Below, one piece after another: positions 1 to 13,559 of a stretch of 64,000 nt of DNA. The stretch comes from Calendula officinalis (Eukaryota > Streptophyta > Magnoliopsida > Asterales > Asteraceae): NCBI GenBank assembly GCA_963853835.1, contig OY970829.1:6182446-6246445 (forward strand). Direction: 5' to 3'. Within the stretch, counting starts at the first letter, position 1; every line of letters starts with the position of its first letter. Made by a program: the position numbers and the translations under genes. The notes below the pieces were generated by a model that ran no database searches, had not been told where the DNA came from, and worked only from the letters and a program-made list of their open reading frames with translations.

Positions 1-345
1 TTCTTATTTCAATCTTATATTTATTTTAGTCATTTCCCAATTATATTGTAATTTTAATTAATAAAATTAATATTAACTCCTACATGAGTTTTTAAGAATA
101 GATAGGAGTTAAAAGAAATTCACTAAAAGGACAAATTATCGGTCTTATTTATGCAACTCAATATTTAAGAGTTCTTCTTTTGATCCTTAATTCACTTTGC
201 ATTGTTGTAATGCCTCAGTTGATTATTGCCCGTGATTGTTGTAATAATTTAGTAGTTTTGGTTCATATGTCGTAAGGGTAAAAATGTAAATTAATCAGAT
301 GGAAGTTTAAAGGCATTTCTTCATTAAACATGTTTTTGGTTGAAA

Positions 346-395
<50 letters not shown>

Positions 396-400
396 TATAT
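1..400. other. AT-rich intergenic DNA with a (TA)n microsatellite
   Basis: I see no coding signal here. A nearly pure TA dinucleotide run occupies about 349-400 and leads directly into the first module of the AT-rich repeat array. Confidence 0.6.
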
Positions 401-3400
401 AAATTGAGTTCCAATTTAAAGTTGCAATTAATATCATGCATTTAATATTAATAATAATATTATATAAATCCATTTATAAAAACAAACTCATTAAATTATA
501 AGATCAGGAGTTTTGAAATAAATATAAATAATTAAAATAATAAAAGGTTCAATAAATAAGAGACTTTTCAAGTTTTATGAATTTTACACATTAACATCTA
601 TAAATACACATTCTCATATTGCAAAAAATTGAACACTCTAAAGGTGCATCCAAAAAAAATACATAACAAGTGGAATCAACAACAAAGATCTATAAGACTT
701 TTGTTATTTATCGTCGCTATTAATTGGTAATCCAACATAATCTTTATTATTTGTATTTTTTGAAGAAAAAAGTCATAGAGATGAACTCTTTATAATTTTG
801 TTTTTTAGAGAGTATGTTAGTATTTTTTTTGTTTAAAATTACATAACCTCTTTTGTATATATGTGTAAAATATTTATTCGTTGTTTATGTACATTTTGTT
901 TATATGTGTACATTTTGTAAAATTTATCTAATAGTTATCATTGTAGTATATGAGAATGAGATTGTGTATGATATCATCATAGTTATTTAAGATAGATATC
1001 TTATCATGTTAGTCGTCACACATTGTTGTTCATTTGATTTGTTATTTTACATTTAATCCAATTATTGATGGTTGTTGAATTTTTGCTTATATCTTTTGTA
1101 TATGTATAAAATATAAAAAATGAGTTTCATGTTGATGTTGCATTTATTATAATATTAAATAAATCATGTTAATAAAGATTGAGAAGCTCAATAGTTGTAA
1201 AATTAAGAGTTTTAACATAAACTTGCGATTATCTAATTAATAGGAAAATATTAACTAAATATTTGATGGTTGTTAAATTTATGCGATTATCTAATAAAGA
1301 TTGAGAAGCTCAATACTTATAAAATCAAGAGTTTTAACATAAATTATAGTAATTAATTCATTTTAATAACAATTTGATAAACTCATTAAATTGTAAGACC
1401 AAGAGTTTTGTAATAAATATAAATAATTATAATAATAAAAAGTCAATAAAATAAGAGACTTTTCAAGTTTTTTAAATCTTACACAATATAATCTATAAAT
1501 ACTTATTTTCATGTTGCAAAATTTTAACACTCTAAAGGTGCATCCAAAAGAGACATCTAACAAGTGGAGTAAACAATAAAGACCTTTAGCGATTTTGTTC
1601 TTTATCCTCGCTATAAATTTCTTTCATTGATTTGTATCAAGGATATAACTTATTGATATCTTAACATCCATATCTATATTCTATATCTATATATATATAG
1701 ATCATAAAAAAAATGAGTTTCATGGTTTATGTTGTATTGAATTCTATGTTAAAAAATTAAGTTTTGGTTATAAATGATGCTCATAAATAAATGTAATAGA
1801 TTATACAAAGCGTTTAACATAAATAATACTAGTAAATTCAATTAAATAATAGTCTTTTCATTTAACTAGAAGTTACATATTAATTAAACAAGGCAAAGAA
1901 CTTAACAGAAAAATAATAGTAGTAAATTTAATTAAATAATAGTCTTTTTATATAACTAGAAGTTATATAGAATATAAAAATTGAGTTCCAATTTGAAGTT
2001 GCAATTAATATCATGCATTTAATATTAATAATAATATTATATAAATCCATTTATAAAAGCAAACTCATTAAATTATAAGATCAGGAGTTTTGAAATAAAT
2101 ATAAATAATTAAAATAATAAAAGATTCAATAAATAAGAGATTTTTCAAGTTTTATGAATTTTACACATTAACATCTATAAATACTCATTCTCATATTGCA
2201 AAAAATTGAACACTCTAAAGGTGCATAAAAAAAATACATAACAAGTGGAATCAACAACAAAGATCTATAAGACTTTTGTTATTTATCGTCGCTATTAATT
2301 GGTAATCCAACATAATCTTTATTATTTGTATTTTTTGAAGAAAAAAAGTCATAGAGATGAACTCTTTATGATTTTGTTTTTGAGAGAGTATGTTAGTATT
2401 TTTTTTGTTTAAAATTACATAACCTCTTTTGTATATATGTGTAAAATATTTATTCGTTGTTTATGTACATTTTGTAAAATTTTTATTCGTTGTTTATGTA
2501 CATTTTGTATATATGTGTTCATTTTGTAAAATTTATCTAATAGTTATCATTGTAGTATATGAGAATGAGATTGTGTATGATATCATCATAATTATTTAAG
2601 ATAGATATCTTATCATGTTAGTCGTCACACATTGTTGTTCATTTGATTTGTTATTTTACATTTAATCCAATTATTGATGGTTGTTGAATTTTTGCTTATT
2701 TCTTTTGTATATGTATCTATATATATATAAAAATTGAGTTTCATGTTTGAAGTTGTATTTATTATCTTGCATTTAATCTATAAATTAATCAATTTATAAG
2801 AAATCCATAAACAAAATAATAAATCGATTTATAATAAATAATAATAAATTTATCTATTGTAGGATTAAAATTTTTACCATTTATAAGAAATAATAAATTA
2901 ATCAATTGTAAGATAAAAAGTTTTACCATAAATGAACAATATTTATAAACATAACAATAATGATATCCATACATTTCTGAATCGCAAAAATAGTTGAATA
3001 TCTACTACATAACATACAAAAATGAGTATTATGTTTGATGTTGTATTTAACTCTTAAAGTTATTTAATTAGATTATTTAACCCAAATGAGTATTATGTTT
3101 GATGAGTATTATGTTTGATGTTGAATATCTACTACATAACATACAAAAATGAGTATTATGTTTGATGTTGTATTTAACTCTTAAAGTTATTTAATTAGAT
3201 TATTTAACCCAAATGTATATTCAAGTAGATGAAGTGTCACAATTTAAGATTAATTAATTAAAATTAAATTGTTACACTTAATATATAGGTTTTAGTTTCT
3301 AGCATGTGAAAAGACACATATTAAATTATTAATTAATTTATACACATAGTATAAATAGGTAGGTGTGGTTGTTAATTTCATTCATATATTCTCCTATTAT

Positions 3401-5499
3401 TATGAATTTCATTTTGGCGAATCGGTGAATGAAATATGTCTCGATTGTTTTCTAAGTGATTTTTGTGTAATGATACAATATTTAATTTAGGTTTGTTTAT
3501 TTTGTAGGATCGACTATCTCCGGCGGCTACTATGAAGATTTTAAAATATCTTATACTCAAGTCGGTATGATTATGATTTAGTTCCTCATAATTCTGTGAT
3601 TATATCGTTTAGTTCTTTGATTATATAATTCTTTAATTATACTTATACTCAAGTGTTAAAGCTTAGATAGTATATATGACACACACCAATAGCTAAACAT
3701 GTGGGTTGACGATATGATCGTTCGACAACACAAGGCATGACGACAATGCAAACAGGAAAACAAAAGGAACAAATGATGATTGGAGGTGAAGGCAAGTCAC
3801 ATTGTACATTACTTTAATAATCAATATGTAGTAAAGTTTATAATAAACAAGATCCTTCATTTTCATATAAGTGTTCGCTTACATATTTGTAAATATAAAT
3901 AAATTAATATATTATATTTAAAAGTTGAGTTTTGTCATAAAAATAAGAAATTTATGTAGTAAAAAGAATATAGTAAAAACTAATATCTCTATAAAATTTT
4001 CATATCAAAAGTCTTGAAATAATATTATTAGTAAATAAATATAAGTAATAAACTCATGTATATTTATAATAAAATCTAATAAATTGGCTTATCATGATTT
4101 TTAGAATAATTATTAGAAAATGATTACGAGTAATAAACTAATGTATAGTTTGTCATAAATATTATTAATAATTTAATGTAATGAAAAAGACTATTGTAAT
4201 ATAAAAAAATATAATAAAAACTAATAACTTCATCAAATTGTAATATCGAAAGTCATGAAATAATGTCTAAACTAATGTAGAATTTAATTACATTTATTTA
4301 ATATATAATAAAGTTGAATTTTGGTCATAGATATGAATAAAAAATAATTATGACTAATAAACTCAAATTGTCACATGAAAAGTCTTGAAATAATTATTAG
4401 TAAATTAATATAAGTTATAAAAACCATTTTATCATAAAATAAGTAGAATTTAATTATAACTATTTAATATATTTAAAAGTTGAAGAAATAATTATGACTA
4501 ATAAACTCAAATTGTCATATGAAAAGTCTTTAAATAATTATTAGTAAATTAAAATAAGTAATAAAAACCATTTTATAATAAAAATAAGTATAATTTAATT
4601 ATAATTATTTAATATATTTATAAGATGAAGAAATAATTATGACTAATAAACTCAAATTGTCATATGAAAAGTCTTGAAATAATAATCAATTTACCATTTC
4701 AATTCAATATTAAACATACTCATCCGTTTTTAGAAGCTAAGAGGTTGAATGCTTCTAGATAGGAAGAATTACAATATATATAAATATTTTAAACTCAATA
4801 TATACAGTATATATCCGAATTAAAGGAAGAATTAGTGTAGTATCATTTTACTTCATGTACAACATAATCAATTTACCGTTCAATATCTGTTTTACTTCAT
4901 ATGCAATAAATAAATATCACAATCTACAATAAACACGTATCTTTTGTTGGATTGGAAGAACTAGATGTTGCATTTAATTAAAACAAGTTCGAAATGAAAA
5001 TTGGGTTTTTGTCTATGTTCATGAATAAATGTAGTAAACCATATATAAAAAAAATAAATCAAGCCTCAGTTAAATAAGACAAAGAGTTTAGCATAAAAGA
5101 ATAGTAGTAAATTCAATTAAATAACACTCTTTTCATTTAACTAGAAGTTACATATTATAAACTATAAATAGCACACTATCTAGATGCAAATGATGTTGAG
5201 TTTTCAAATTATTTTAGCTTATTACCCAACAGAATATCCATGTAAAAAATGAGTGTGATGATAACGATTTTGTTAGTATTTTATTAGAGAGTTACATGTT
5301 TTTGTGTATTTGTACGGATTTCTATTTTTTATTACGTACTTTTGGAGAAAAATGTACAATTAGAAGTTTGACATAATGTTTGCATTAATCGACATTAGTT
5401 GAAAATATATTGTTATTGATTCATAGTTTTGCTTATAAAAGACAAACCATGAAGTTCTTCATAGTACCACTTATATGTTATGAATAACATGTTTTGTAT

Positions 5500-5713
5500 T
5501 GCACAAATCAAAAAATGAAAACGGTTTTGTTACTTTGCATTTTCCTCCAACAAACTTTGCTTATTTAGTAGAGCACTCGCAATCAACCTAAACATGTTAG
5601 CAGTCTTGCTTTTATTACTTTTTCCGTTACACCAATACAATGTATACGATTTAGCTTTAAATAACGTTTTATCATGAACAAAGCCCGTGCATCGCACGGG
5701 CCATGTTGCCTCG
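5500..5713 (+). mobile_element. Helitron-like 3' end, copy 1 (stem-loop + CTCG|T)
   Basis: The perfect stem-loop GCCCGTGCATCGCACGGGC lies at 5683-5701 and is followed by catgttgc and then CTCG at 5710-5713. The sequence diverges from its relatives after the next T. About 200 bp upstream is shared with the copies ending at 7536 and 44625. A stem-loop 8-12 nt before a four-base end, with T as next base, is the layout of Helitron 3' ends. The last four bases here are CTCG, not the canonical CTRR. Confidence 0.6.
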
Positions 5714-6924
5714 TAAAATATAAAAAATGAGTTTCATGTTGATGTTGCATTTATTATAATATTAAATAAATCATGTTAATAAAGATTGAGAAGCTCAATA
5801 GTTGTAAAACTAAGAGTTTTAACATGAACTTGCGATTATCTAATTAATAGGAAAATATTAACTAAATATTTGATGGTTGTTAAATTTATGCGATTATCTA
5901 ATAAAGATTGATAAGCTCAATACTTATAAAATCAAGAGTTTTAACATAAATTATAGTAATTAATTCATTTTAATAACAATTTGATAAACTCGTTAAATTG
6001 TAAGACCAAGAGTTTTGTAATAAATATAAATAATTATAATAATAAAAAGTCAATAAAATAAGAGACTTTTCAAGTTTTTTAAATCTTACACATTATGATC
6101 TATAAATACTTATTTTCATGTTGTAAAATTTTAACACTCTAAAGGTGCATCCAAAAGAGACATCTAACAAGTGGTGTAAACAACAAAGACCTTTAGCGAT
6201 TTTGTTCTTTATACTTGCTATAAATTTCTTTCATTGATTTGTATCAAGGATATAACTTATTGATATCTTAACATCCATATCTATATTCTATATCTATATA
6301 TATCTATATATATAGATCATAAAAAAAATGAGTTTCATGGTTTATGTTGTATTGAATTCTATGTTAAAAAATTAAGTTTTGGTTATAAATGATGCTCATA
6401 AATAAATGTAATAGATTATACAAAGAGTTTAACATAATTAATACTAGTAAATTCAATTAAATAATAGTCTTTTCATTTAACTAGAAGTTACATATTAATT
6501 AAACAAGGCAAAGAACTTAACAGAAAAATAATAGTAGTAAATTTAATTAAATAATAGTCTTTTTATATAACTAGAAGTTATATAGAATAAACTATAAATA
6601 GCACACTATCATGGTGCAAATGATATTGTCTTTTACCCTAACAGAATATCCATTTATATAAATTGAGTTCCAACTTTGAAGTTGCAATTAATACCATGCA
6701 TTTAATATTAATAATAATATTATATAAATCCATTTATAAAAAATAATAAATTAATCAATTGTAAGATCAAAAGTTTTACCATAACTAATATTTAATAAAC
6801 ACAACAAAATAATGTCCATGCATTTTTTGGTCCAAAAATAGTTGAATATCTAGATTATGGTCAAATATTAATTACATAGCAACAACCTTTATAGATTTAT
6901 TAAAAGTAATCAATATAAAAAAAA

Positions 6925-7262
6925 TGCACGATGACGGATATTTATTAAAAAAAACCAGAATCGAACGAAAAAATAGTTTTAGACAGACCAAGGACCGAAC
7001 AGATGATGCTCTGAACCGAACCGAACCGGACCGAGAACCAGTCGGAACCCCACCGAACCAAGAACCGAGGCAATTTCTTCGACATTTTTCCGGTTTTTTC
7101 AGGGTTTGGACCGAATCGGACCGCTCGAAACCGAATCGATTGGAACCGAGAACATATTAAAAAAAATAGAACCGAGAACCGAACTGATGGAGCTCGGTTC
7201 GGTACGGCCCGGTCCGGTTCTGCGATCCCGGTCAGTTCTCGGTCCAATTTACACAGGCCTAC
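6925..7262. repeat. CCGAACC-rich segment, probable degenerate hAT-type element
   Basis: Dense repetition of 'aaccgaaccgga', 'ggaaccg' and complementary 'cggttcgg' words fills about 6950-7250. The right edge 'caggcctactcac' resembles a terminal motif, but no matching left terminus or 8-bp target duplication could be found. The same word style fills the proven hAT elements at 24622 and 52704. Open frames across this stretch are by-products of the repeat. Confidence 0.4.
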
Positions 7263-7369
7263 TCACGCATACGAAATCTATTTCAAGCTAAAGAAATAAT
7301 TGCAATTAACATACACAATCAATATGACTCAATAAAGAACAACAAACCCTAAACATCAATACACATAAA

Positions 7370-7536
7370 GAACAACTTTGGTCATTTAGTAGAATACCCG
7401 CAATCAAAGTTAAACATGTAACCGATTACGCTTTTCGTACTTTCCAGGTGATACCAGTAAATTATACACGATATACACTCAAAATAACTCATTATTGTGA
7501 ACGAATCCCGTGCATCGCACGGGCCATGCTGCCTCG
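7370..7536 (+). mobile_element. Helitron-like 3' end, copy 2 (stem-loop + CTCG|T)
   Basis: The stem-loop CCCGTGCATCGCACGGG at 7507-7523 is followed by ccatgctgc and CTCG ending at 7536, with T next. The upstream words 'atttagtagaatacccgcaa' and 'catgtaaccgat' align with copies 1 and 4. The next module starts immediately after the terminus. Confidence 0.6.
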
Positions 7537-7605
7537 TTAACATAAAAAACGAGTTCCAAAAACGAAGTAGCATTTAATTCTCTGTTGTCATTACTCCAGC
7601 CGTTA

Positions 7606-7786
7606 CACAAAAGTTTAATACGTGGTCATTTGAAACAAATCATCACAAATTAATATTGAAACCAATTGTTTAAATTTATCTATTAAATGTGCAGTTTAAT
7701 GAGTGGGTGGCAAAGTTGTTACACAAAAGTTTAATACATGGCCATTTGAAACGAATCATCACAAATTAATATTGAAACCAATTGTT
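7606..7786. repeat. Direct repeat of about 70 bp, two copies
   Basis: The segment beginning 'gttacacaaaagtttaatac' at about 7604-7675 recurs at about 7715-7786 with three visible substitutions. The copies are separated by about 40 bp. The stretch 7787-8350 that follows shows no coding signal. Confidence 0.7.
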
Positions 7787-8350
7787 TTTATTTTCTCATG
7801 TTTATAAGGCCATCCGTCATAAATGTTCAATCAAATATTATTGTTTCACATTATGGCATTAATTTAATGGTCGTCTAATATGGTAGTATAAAGAGCAACA
7901 AGTAAAAGTCATGACTCGAGATGGACAACAAACTTTTTTGCTTATAATAGATTCATACCTTCATCTAATAAAGTTGTAAGCTTATGTATTATCTTTACTA
8001 TTTAAGTTATGTTTTATCTCTAAATATTGTTTTTATTGGATAATTCAATTGGTGTTGCTAAATATTGTTTATATTGTAATCAAGTTTATGATAGGAACTC
8101 ATGGTCTTATCCCTAAATAATTAGGAGCAAATTGCACGTTTGCATATGAGGTAAGATTTATGAATTCATGAACTTAATTTCTTTATATACTCAAGTTTCT
8201 AAGACCATACGTGATAAATGTTCAATCCAATTTCTGTTGTTTTTATGGGAAATTTCTTCCCACATAGCTCCATTAAACGATCACTATGAACTATAGCCAC
8301 AGATAAAATATTATTATTGGTAATTCTCTATCAATAATGGCTCAAGAAGG

Positions 8351-10498
8351 TCCTCTACTCTATGGAACATCGGTTTCGTCAAGGCATAAAAGCAAATGAG
8401 TGGGTTGCCCCACTGACAAATAGCATAAAAGCAGGTACATTGTTCACAAGGAATGTACCCATCACACAGTACCTCATATACTCAGATAATGCACACAAAA
8501 ATGATATTCACCTAGTAAGCAACTCATGTTATTTTACCCAGAAGTGTAACTCAGAAATAACTTAGAAACAACTCAAAAATAAATTCAGGGATATAACTCA
8601 AAAATCTGAGCCAGAAGGTAAAATAAAAATATTTACCAGCAACAACATTACCTACCACGCATAAATCTCATACAAAATCATGAAACGACATAATTACACA
8701 CATCCGACTCATCTCCCATCTACCCATTTATGTATATTAGGCCGCCTCTGATTAATAATTAAAATATATGTACTAATAACTAGAACAAATTATCTTAATA
8801 TTAAATATAACTCCCAAATTACTCAATTTGTACATACTCCAATTAGGTTACTTTAAAAACTCTATCAGGTTTCATACACTTTATCTTAATGACTTCTCAT
8901 TATTCAATTAATATTTCAATTCATTAGTTCTCATTTACTCAATTAAGCAATTACCCATTATTCCCACTTTAAAATGTTACTCTTTACACCTTAATTTAGC
9001 ACTTTCTTGTTGTAGTAATTCTCAGTGCTCATTTATAATAAATCTCGTTGTTTTATTCACTTAATGAATTCCTCATTTACTTGATTCAATAACTATTCTT
9101 AATCCAATAATTTAAAAATAATAAAGTATATTATTTGATAACTCTAAATGATAAAATATATTATTCAATTCAATAATTTCATTTGATAATTCCCCTTAAC
9201 TCCAAATTAGTAACTACTCATAAATAAATTTTTTTCTCCTTACTCTGATCTATTAACTTCACGTTAATTTAAACTTTTCTCTTTTAACTCGTTTTAATAA
9301 TTTTTCATTTGACTCGATTTAAATAATTAATTACTAACTCACATTAACGGCCTCATTTTAACCCATTTAACTATTTCCTCAAAATTCCATTGTGGCGATT
9401 TCTCATATTCAACTCATTAATAAATTCTCACTAATTAAATTTTAATAATTTCTCATTATCTCATTATAATCACACGGGGATAAGTATACTCATCTTATTT
9501 TTTTTATTATAATTATAGTATTTACTACTTCTCTTTTGTAAAATTGCACTCAACCCAATTAACTCACTTTATTTACTTTCATTAGTCACGTCGTGGAATG
9601 AATTTAACTATTCTTAATTACTCAATTTGATAGTTACTCTTATAAATTTTCTAATCAAGTATATGTATCTGGATTTCATACTTTACAATCCTCACCCACA
9701 AAAATCTCTCCGTATAAGCATCATATAATATTTATAAATAATACTTAATGATAATTATTTTTTAGGAATTTCCCTCTTTACCTCTACTCAACTACACTTG
9801 GAGAAAAACTCGTCCTTGAGTTTGGAACTGACATTTTCTACCACAATAAAACAAGCAAACATACGATCACTCAAGCAATTTGGATACACATACTGAATTC
9901 ACAATAACAAGCATTGGTCTATCGTTCCCCTCAAAATCTCCCCATAACCAACCAAAAGTCATGTGTGTACGGTAATAGGGGCCCTCTATTACTTTCGACA
10001 CCTAATTTTGTTTGGTCACAAGTCAATCCTAAAGTTCACAACTTCCCACATAAAAATCCACCAACAAGTTACATTCAGAAGAAAGCAAAATTTATTTTCC
10101 ATATCTGATAAATACAGATATGCACTCATCTGCGTGTACTCAAAATCTTATAAACATTACTCAGAAATGCACTCAGAAACTACACTCGGAAAAATATACT
10201 CAGATAAGCGATCCACGTCGCGAAATATACTCAGTATCTCTATCAGAATCATTTTTTTAACTCATAATTCTCTGAATACGCCTCTAGGTTAACTCAGAAT
10301 ATACATATAATACTCAAATAAATAAAATTATTAAATTTTACCGGCAGTAGGAAAAGCGAGAGGTCGACGTGACATGCTGTACACTTGGTGTTGAATCTTT
10401 ACTCAGAAAATATTTTGCTCATTTCTCATTTTAAAAACTCGTAACTCAAAATTGAGTTTGAATTCACCCCTTGTGAATCCAAATCCCTCAAGTCAGAG
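8351..10498 (-). mobile_element. Decayed internal region of a minus-strand gypsy-type LTR element
   Basis: This stretch lies immediately inside the primer binding site at 10499-10510 and should therefore be the internal part of the LTR element whose 5' LTR is at 10513-13107. No gag or pol frame survives. On the minus strand near 9790-9825 a short read of the form KLKDEFFSKC resembles polyprotein tails, which hints at a large internal deletion. The words 'actcaga' and 'actcaa' recur strikingly at 8450-8600 and 10120-10310. The left boundary is not resolved, and no 3' LTR was found. Confidence 0.4.
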
Positions 10499-10510
10499 CT
10501 CTGATACCAA
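10499..10510 (-). other. Primer binding site (initiator tRNA-Met type)
   Basis: The plus strand reads gctctgatacca, whose complement TGGTATCAGAGC is the standard plant primer binding site for initiator tRNA-Met. It sits two bases inside the LTR end at 10513. This fixes the element's orientation (minus strand) and identifies the neighbouring repeat as the 5' LTR. Confidence 0.85.
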
Positions 10511-10512
10511 CT

Positions 10513-13107
10513 TGTAACACCCTAAATTTCGTAAAAATTTAAAAATCTGAGTACAAGATTTAAATAAAAAGGTCCCATAATTAAATTCCAAAATAAGTGT
10601 TTAGCATTTAAAAATGTATTTACTGCGGAAAAGTCTTAAATGAAATTAAACTTTTAAAATAATAAAAGTGTTCCACATCAGCACTCAGAAACGATACAGC
10701 GGTCAAGCGTCCACCTTCTCTTTTCCTTTGCTAGTACCTGAAAAATGGGAGGGAGAGTTTGGGTCAGCGGGGAAGCTGGGTGAATATTCTCAAAATGCAA
10801 ACAACTACAACATACATCACATGAGGGCACATAAGTGAACTCCTACTCAGATACTACTCAATTAATTACTCAGATTAATTATCTCTTTTAATTTATATAG
10901 CGCGCTTGTGTGAATCGGGTCGAGAGATCAACCTCGACCCTCCTCACACTAGAATGCCACTCAGGCTACCACTCAGAATTTCCACTCAGGCTACCACTCA
11001 GAATTGCCACTCAGGCTACCACTCAGATTAATTATTTATTTTTATGTTTTTATTCATAACATAAACCACTCAGATAACCCTAGCACACAGTAGCACAGAA
11101 TGACTCTGCACCGGGCTCAGTTACTCGGCACGTCTGTCTCAGATCAGTGGTAAATAAATGCAACACTTAGAAACTCAGATAACAGATCAATCACACAGAA
11201 GGCAGAAATAGATCAAACAGTTAAACACATAAGTCATGCACGTATCGTTATAAGTGAATACACGATGAGAATACTCACCTGAAATACGTAAGCTCCAATA
11301 ATGTCCTCGATGCTCTAAGATGTTACCCGGTTACTCCTAGACGATCCTAAAAACACGCAAGGTAACCCGAATTAAAACTTGACCCGAAACTCACTTTTAT
11401 CAAAAACTAGCAGCACCCGTCAGTCTCACGGGAACAACCATAACTCTCAAACCGTATGGTCAAAAATTCCCAAATTGTTACAGTATCTAGTAAACTCCGA
11501 GGACTAAAATTCATCAGAATACCAGGAAACTTGAAACTGAACAAAAAAGGCTCAAAACAGACTCACAAGGCAGACCTGTTGCACATATCAAGTTTGTAAC
11601 AGCACCAGATTAAAACGGGCATAACTTTTAAACCGTAAGTCATACTGACGAGCGGTTTGCGGCTACGGAAAGCTGACTCAGAATACTAGAAAACAGAGCG
11701 GGCCAAAAATCCAAAAGCTTATTTTAAACCAGATAAAACAGTTGCGAAAAGCAAAGCAGATTCTGCCAGAAAATGGTATTAACTTAAATCTCGTTTTCAT
11801 AAACCTGACTCGTTACCGAAAACCCGAGCACCTAAAATTTACACCCGACAGCCCCGTTTACATCAAGTTATTTAATTTCTCAAAATGTATTTAATTTCCA
11901 AAACCCCTTTAAAGTTGTAAAAAGTTTCTCGATTGGTAAACCAAGAATCCTACGGGTTCGGTTTGTCTCTCGGCTTACAAAACGGTTTGAATAAATTTTA
12001 ACAATCAGAACCAAGGCTCTAAAATAATACCAGGGCTCACAGTGTCCGAGCCTCGGATACACCGATCATTACAACTCAGTCAAATTATACATAATAATAA
12101 TAAAAAAAAATACTCAAACTAATTAACAGATTTAAAAACGCTACTAATAATTTGAAACACACAAAACAATTGACCAAAATAACACGACACCACAAAATGT
12201 AAACTTGGTCACGGCTCGGATCAAAACTAAATAACTATAAACTATAAAGAAAAGGGTTAGGATTTATACCCTCACGAACCAAATCGCAAGAAAACACCAC
12301 CATCGAAACACCAATTAAATTCTGCTCTAGACCACGACTTCAAGGCTGCTCGATCAACTCTTATACTCGTCACTCTCTTTTTCTCACTGCTAACAGAGTT
12401 GGAAAATAACCCAGCCCCAAAATATCATCTTGATTTAATTCTAAACTCGGTGGATTTTAATAATAAAGATGTGTTTGATTCTTGAGAAAAGTCCGCCGAC
12501 TCAAAAACAATAAATCGCCAATCAAAACAAATTAAACCTCCGGCCAAATAACTTCATATCCCCACCAACTCATTCTCTTGATAACCCTCTTGCTTCTATT
12601 TCCAAACTGTTCCCTCCCTTGCTGGACGTACAGAAGTTTTAGTGAAGGCTATGGCTGGTTTTGGTTTCCAGGGATGGATTAAAGGGCAACGCATTTTAGG
12701 GTTATAGGTTTAAACAATTTAATTGAACAAGCCCATACTTGAAAGCCCGGAGCCCTGGGCCTTTGGCCGGCCCGACTTAAAAGAACACAACTCATCTCTC
12801 GATTATTAACCCGGTTAAAACCCGAGATGAATTAGCTTGAAAAACATTAGACGTATAATTAATTTTTTACAAGTTATTAATGTCTCACTTAACTAATATA
12901 AAAAAATGATTTACACAAAACATCTATTTAATCCACGAAACGTCTAATTAAATGTCGTCTAAATAATATGAGCCGTTTAATTACAGGTGGTCTAAATAAT
13001 ACGAACTGTCTAACTTTATTATAATTAATTTAATAATTATTCTTTCTAAATTTGAATATGACGATTAAATTAATATTATTTAATTATTAAAATTTCGGGG
13101 CGTTACA
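10513..13107 (-). repeat. Long (2.6 kb) 5' LTR of a gypsy-type element
   Basis: The segment starts TGTAACACCC and ends GGGGCGTTACA, so on either strand it begins TG and ends CA. Read on the minus strand it starts TGTAACGCCCC and runs straight into the primer binding site. The 5' flank of the element in its own orientation is at 13108. No target duplication can be tested because the other end is missing. It contains a 26-bp minisatellite (10958-11030) and many ACTCAGA words. The class is inferred from LTR length and end sequence. Similar ends occur in the 41462-44090 solo LTR. Confidence 0.75.
10955..11032. repeat. 26-bp minisatellite inside the LTR
   Basis: The unit 'ccactcaggctaccactcag' plus 'aatt(t/g)' is repeated about three times. 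It lies inside the 2.6 kb LTR and is built from the same ACTCAG core that is scattered through the element. Confidence 0.75.
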
Positions 13108-13195
13108 AATTATAAGTAAACTCTTCATTTTCTAATATATTGAATACTATTTACAATAATTATATGATGTAGGGGTGATTGTGTTTAGTTTTCAG

Positions 13196-13344
13196 GTTAC
13201 AATGCTATAGAATCAAATACTTTACAAATAAGTCCGCTGGTCTCCCCTAGGGGTTCTCCATCTATGTCGGTGGGACCAGAAGAAATGTCAAGAAATGGTT
13301 CAACTTACCCAAGTCAGACTCAAACAGAAAACATTGCATCAACA
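13196..13344 (+). pseudogene. Isolated exon-like fragment, possibly captured by a Helitron
   Basis: After a plausible acceptor (ttttcag at 13189-13195) there is an open, codon-like read containing residues such as SPLVSPRGSPSMSVGPEEM and a Ser/Thr/Gln-rich tail (PSQTQTE). It has no start codon, no companion exons nearby and no clear donor. It lies about 265 bp before the Helitron-like terminus at 13608, so capture of a host exon is a reasonable inference. I do not recognise the parent protein. It could be chance, but base composition and reading differ from the AT-rich surroundings. Confidence 0.35.
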
Positions 13345-13559
13345 TTATCATACACATATTTCATAATCAATCATAGTCTCTATTCTTACCAATTTCTCAT
13401 GATCATGTTATAATAAGTTTTTGTTATGTTGTCCATAGAGATATGATTGAGTATAGTATATAGTTTAGAATCATGTCACACATGATGCATACATACAATC
13501 ATGTCATACGAAATGCATACATACAATATACATTCATACACGTTGATTTTTACCAATAA

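Larger units (their letters stand above)
401..7536. repeat. AT-rich array of duplicated Helitron-like modules
   Basis: The stretch is built of long direct duplications. About 401-1107 is repeated nearly identically at about 1976-2720, and about 1107-1975 is repeated at about 5714-6594. A shorter unit of about 97 bp at 2993-3089 recurs at 3120-3216. Many modules open with a variant of 'aaaaatgagtttcatgtt' followed by 'gttgcattta' (near 401, 1115, 1710, 1980, 2730, 3020, 5722, 6325, 6660 and 7545). Two modules end in the stem-loop and CTCG terminus described at 5683 and 7507. No protein of any length is supported. I infer tandem or nested insertions of one non-autonomous family. The segment 3230-5500 is more diverged AT-rich DNA of similar style. 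Confidence 0.6.

Noticed and set aside
6950..7250. CCGAACC arrays considered as telomere-like repeats
   Set aside because: The unit is not TTTAGGG-like, and the same style occurs inside hAT elements with terminal repeats.
6924..7291. Arg/Glu-rich and Phe/Arg-rich frames
   Set aside because: They are produced by CCGAACC word repetition, which is free of stops in several frames.
10513..13107. Solo LTR interpretation for this repeat
   Set aside because: The 5-mers at the two ends (caact and aatta) do not match, and a primer binding site lies next to the end. It is therefore a 5' LTR with a truncated internal region.
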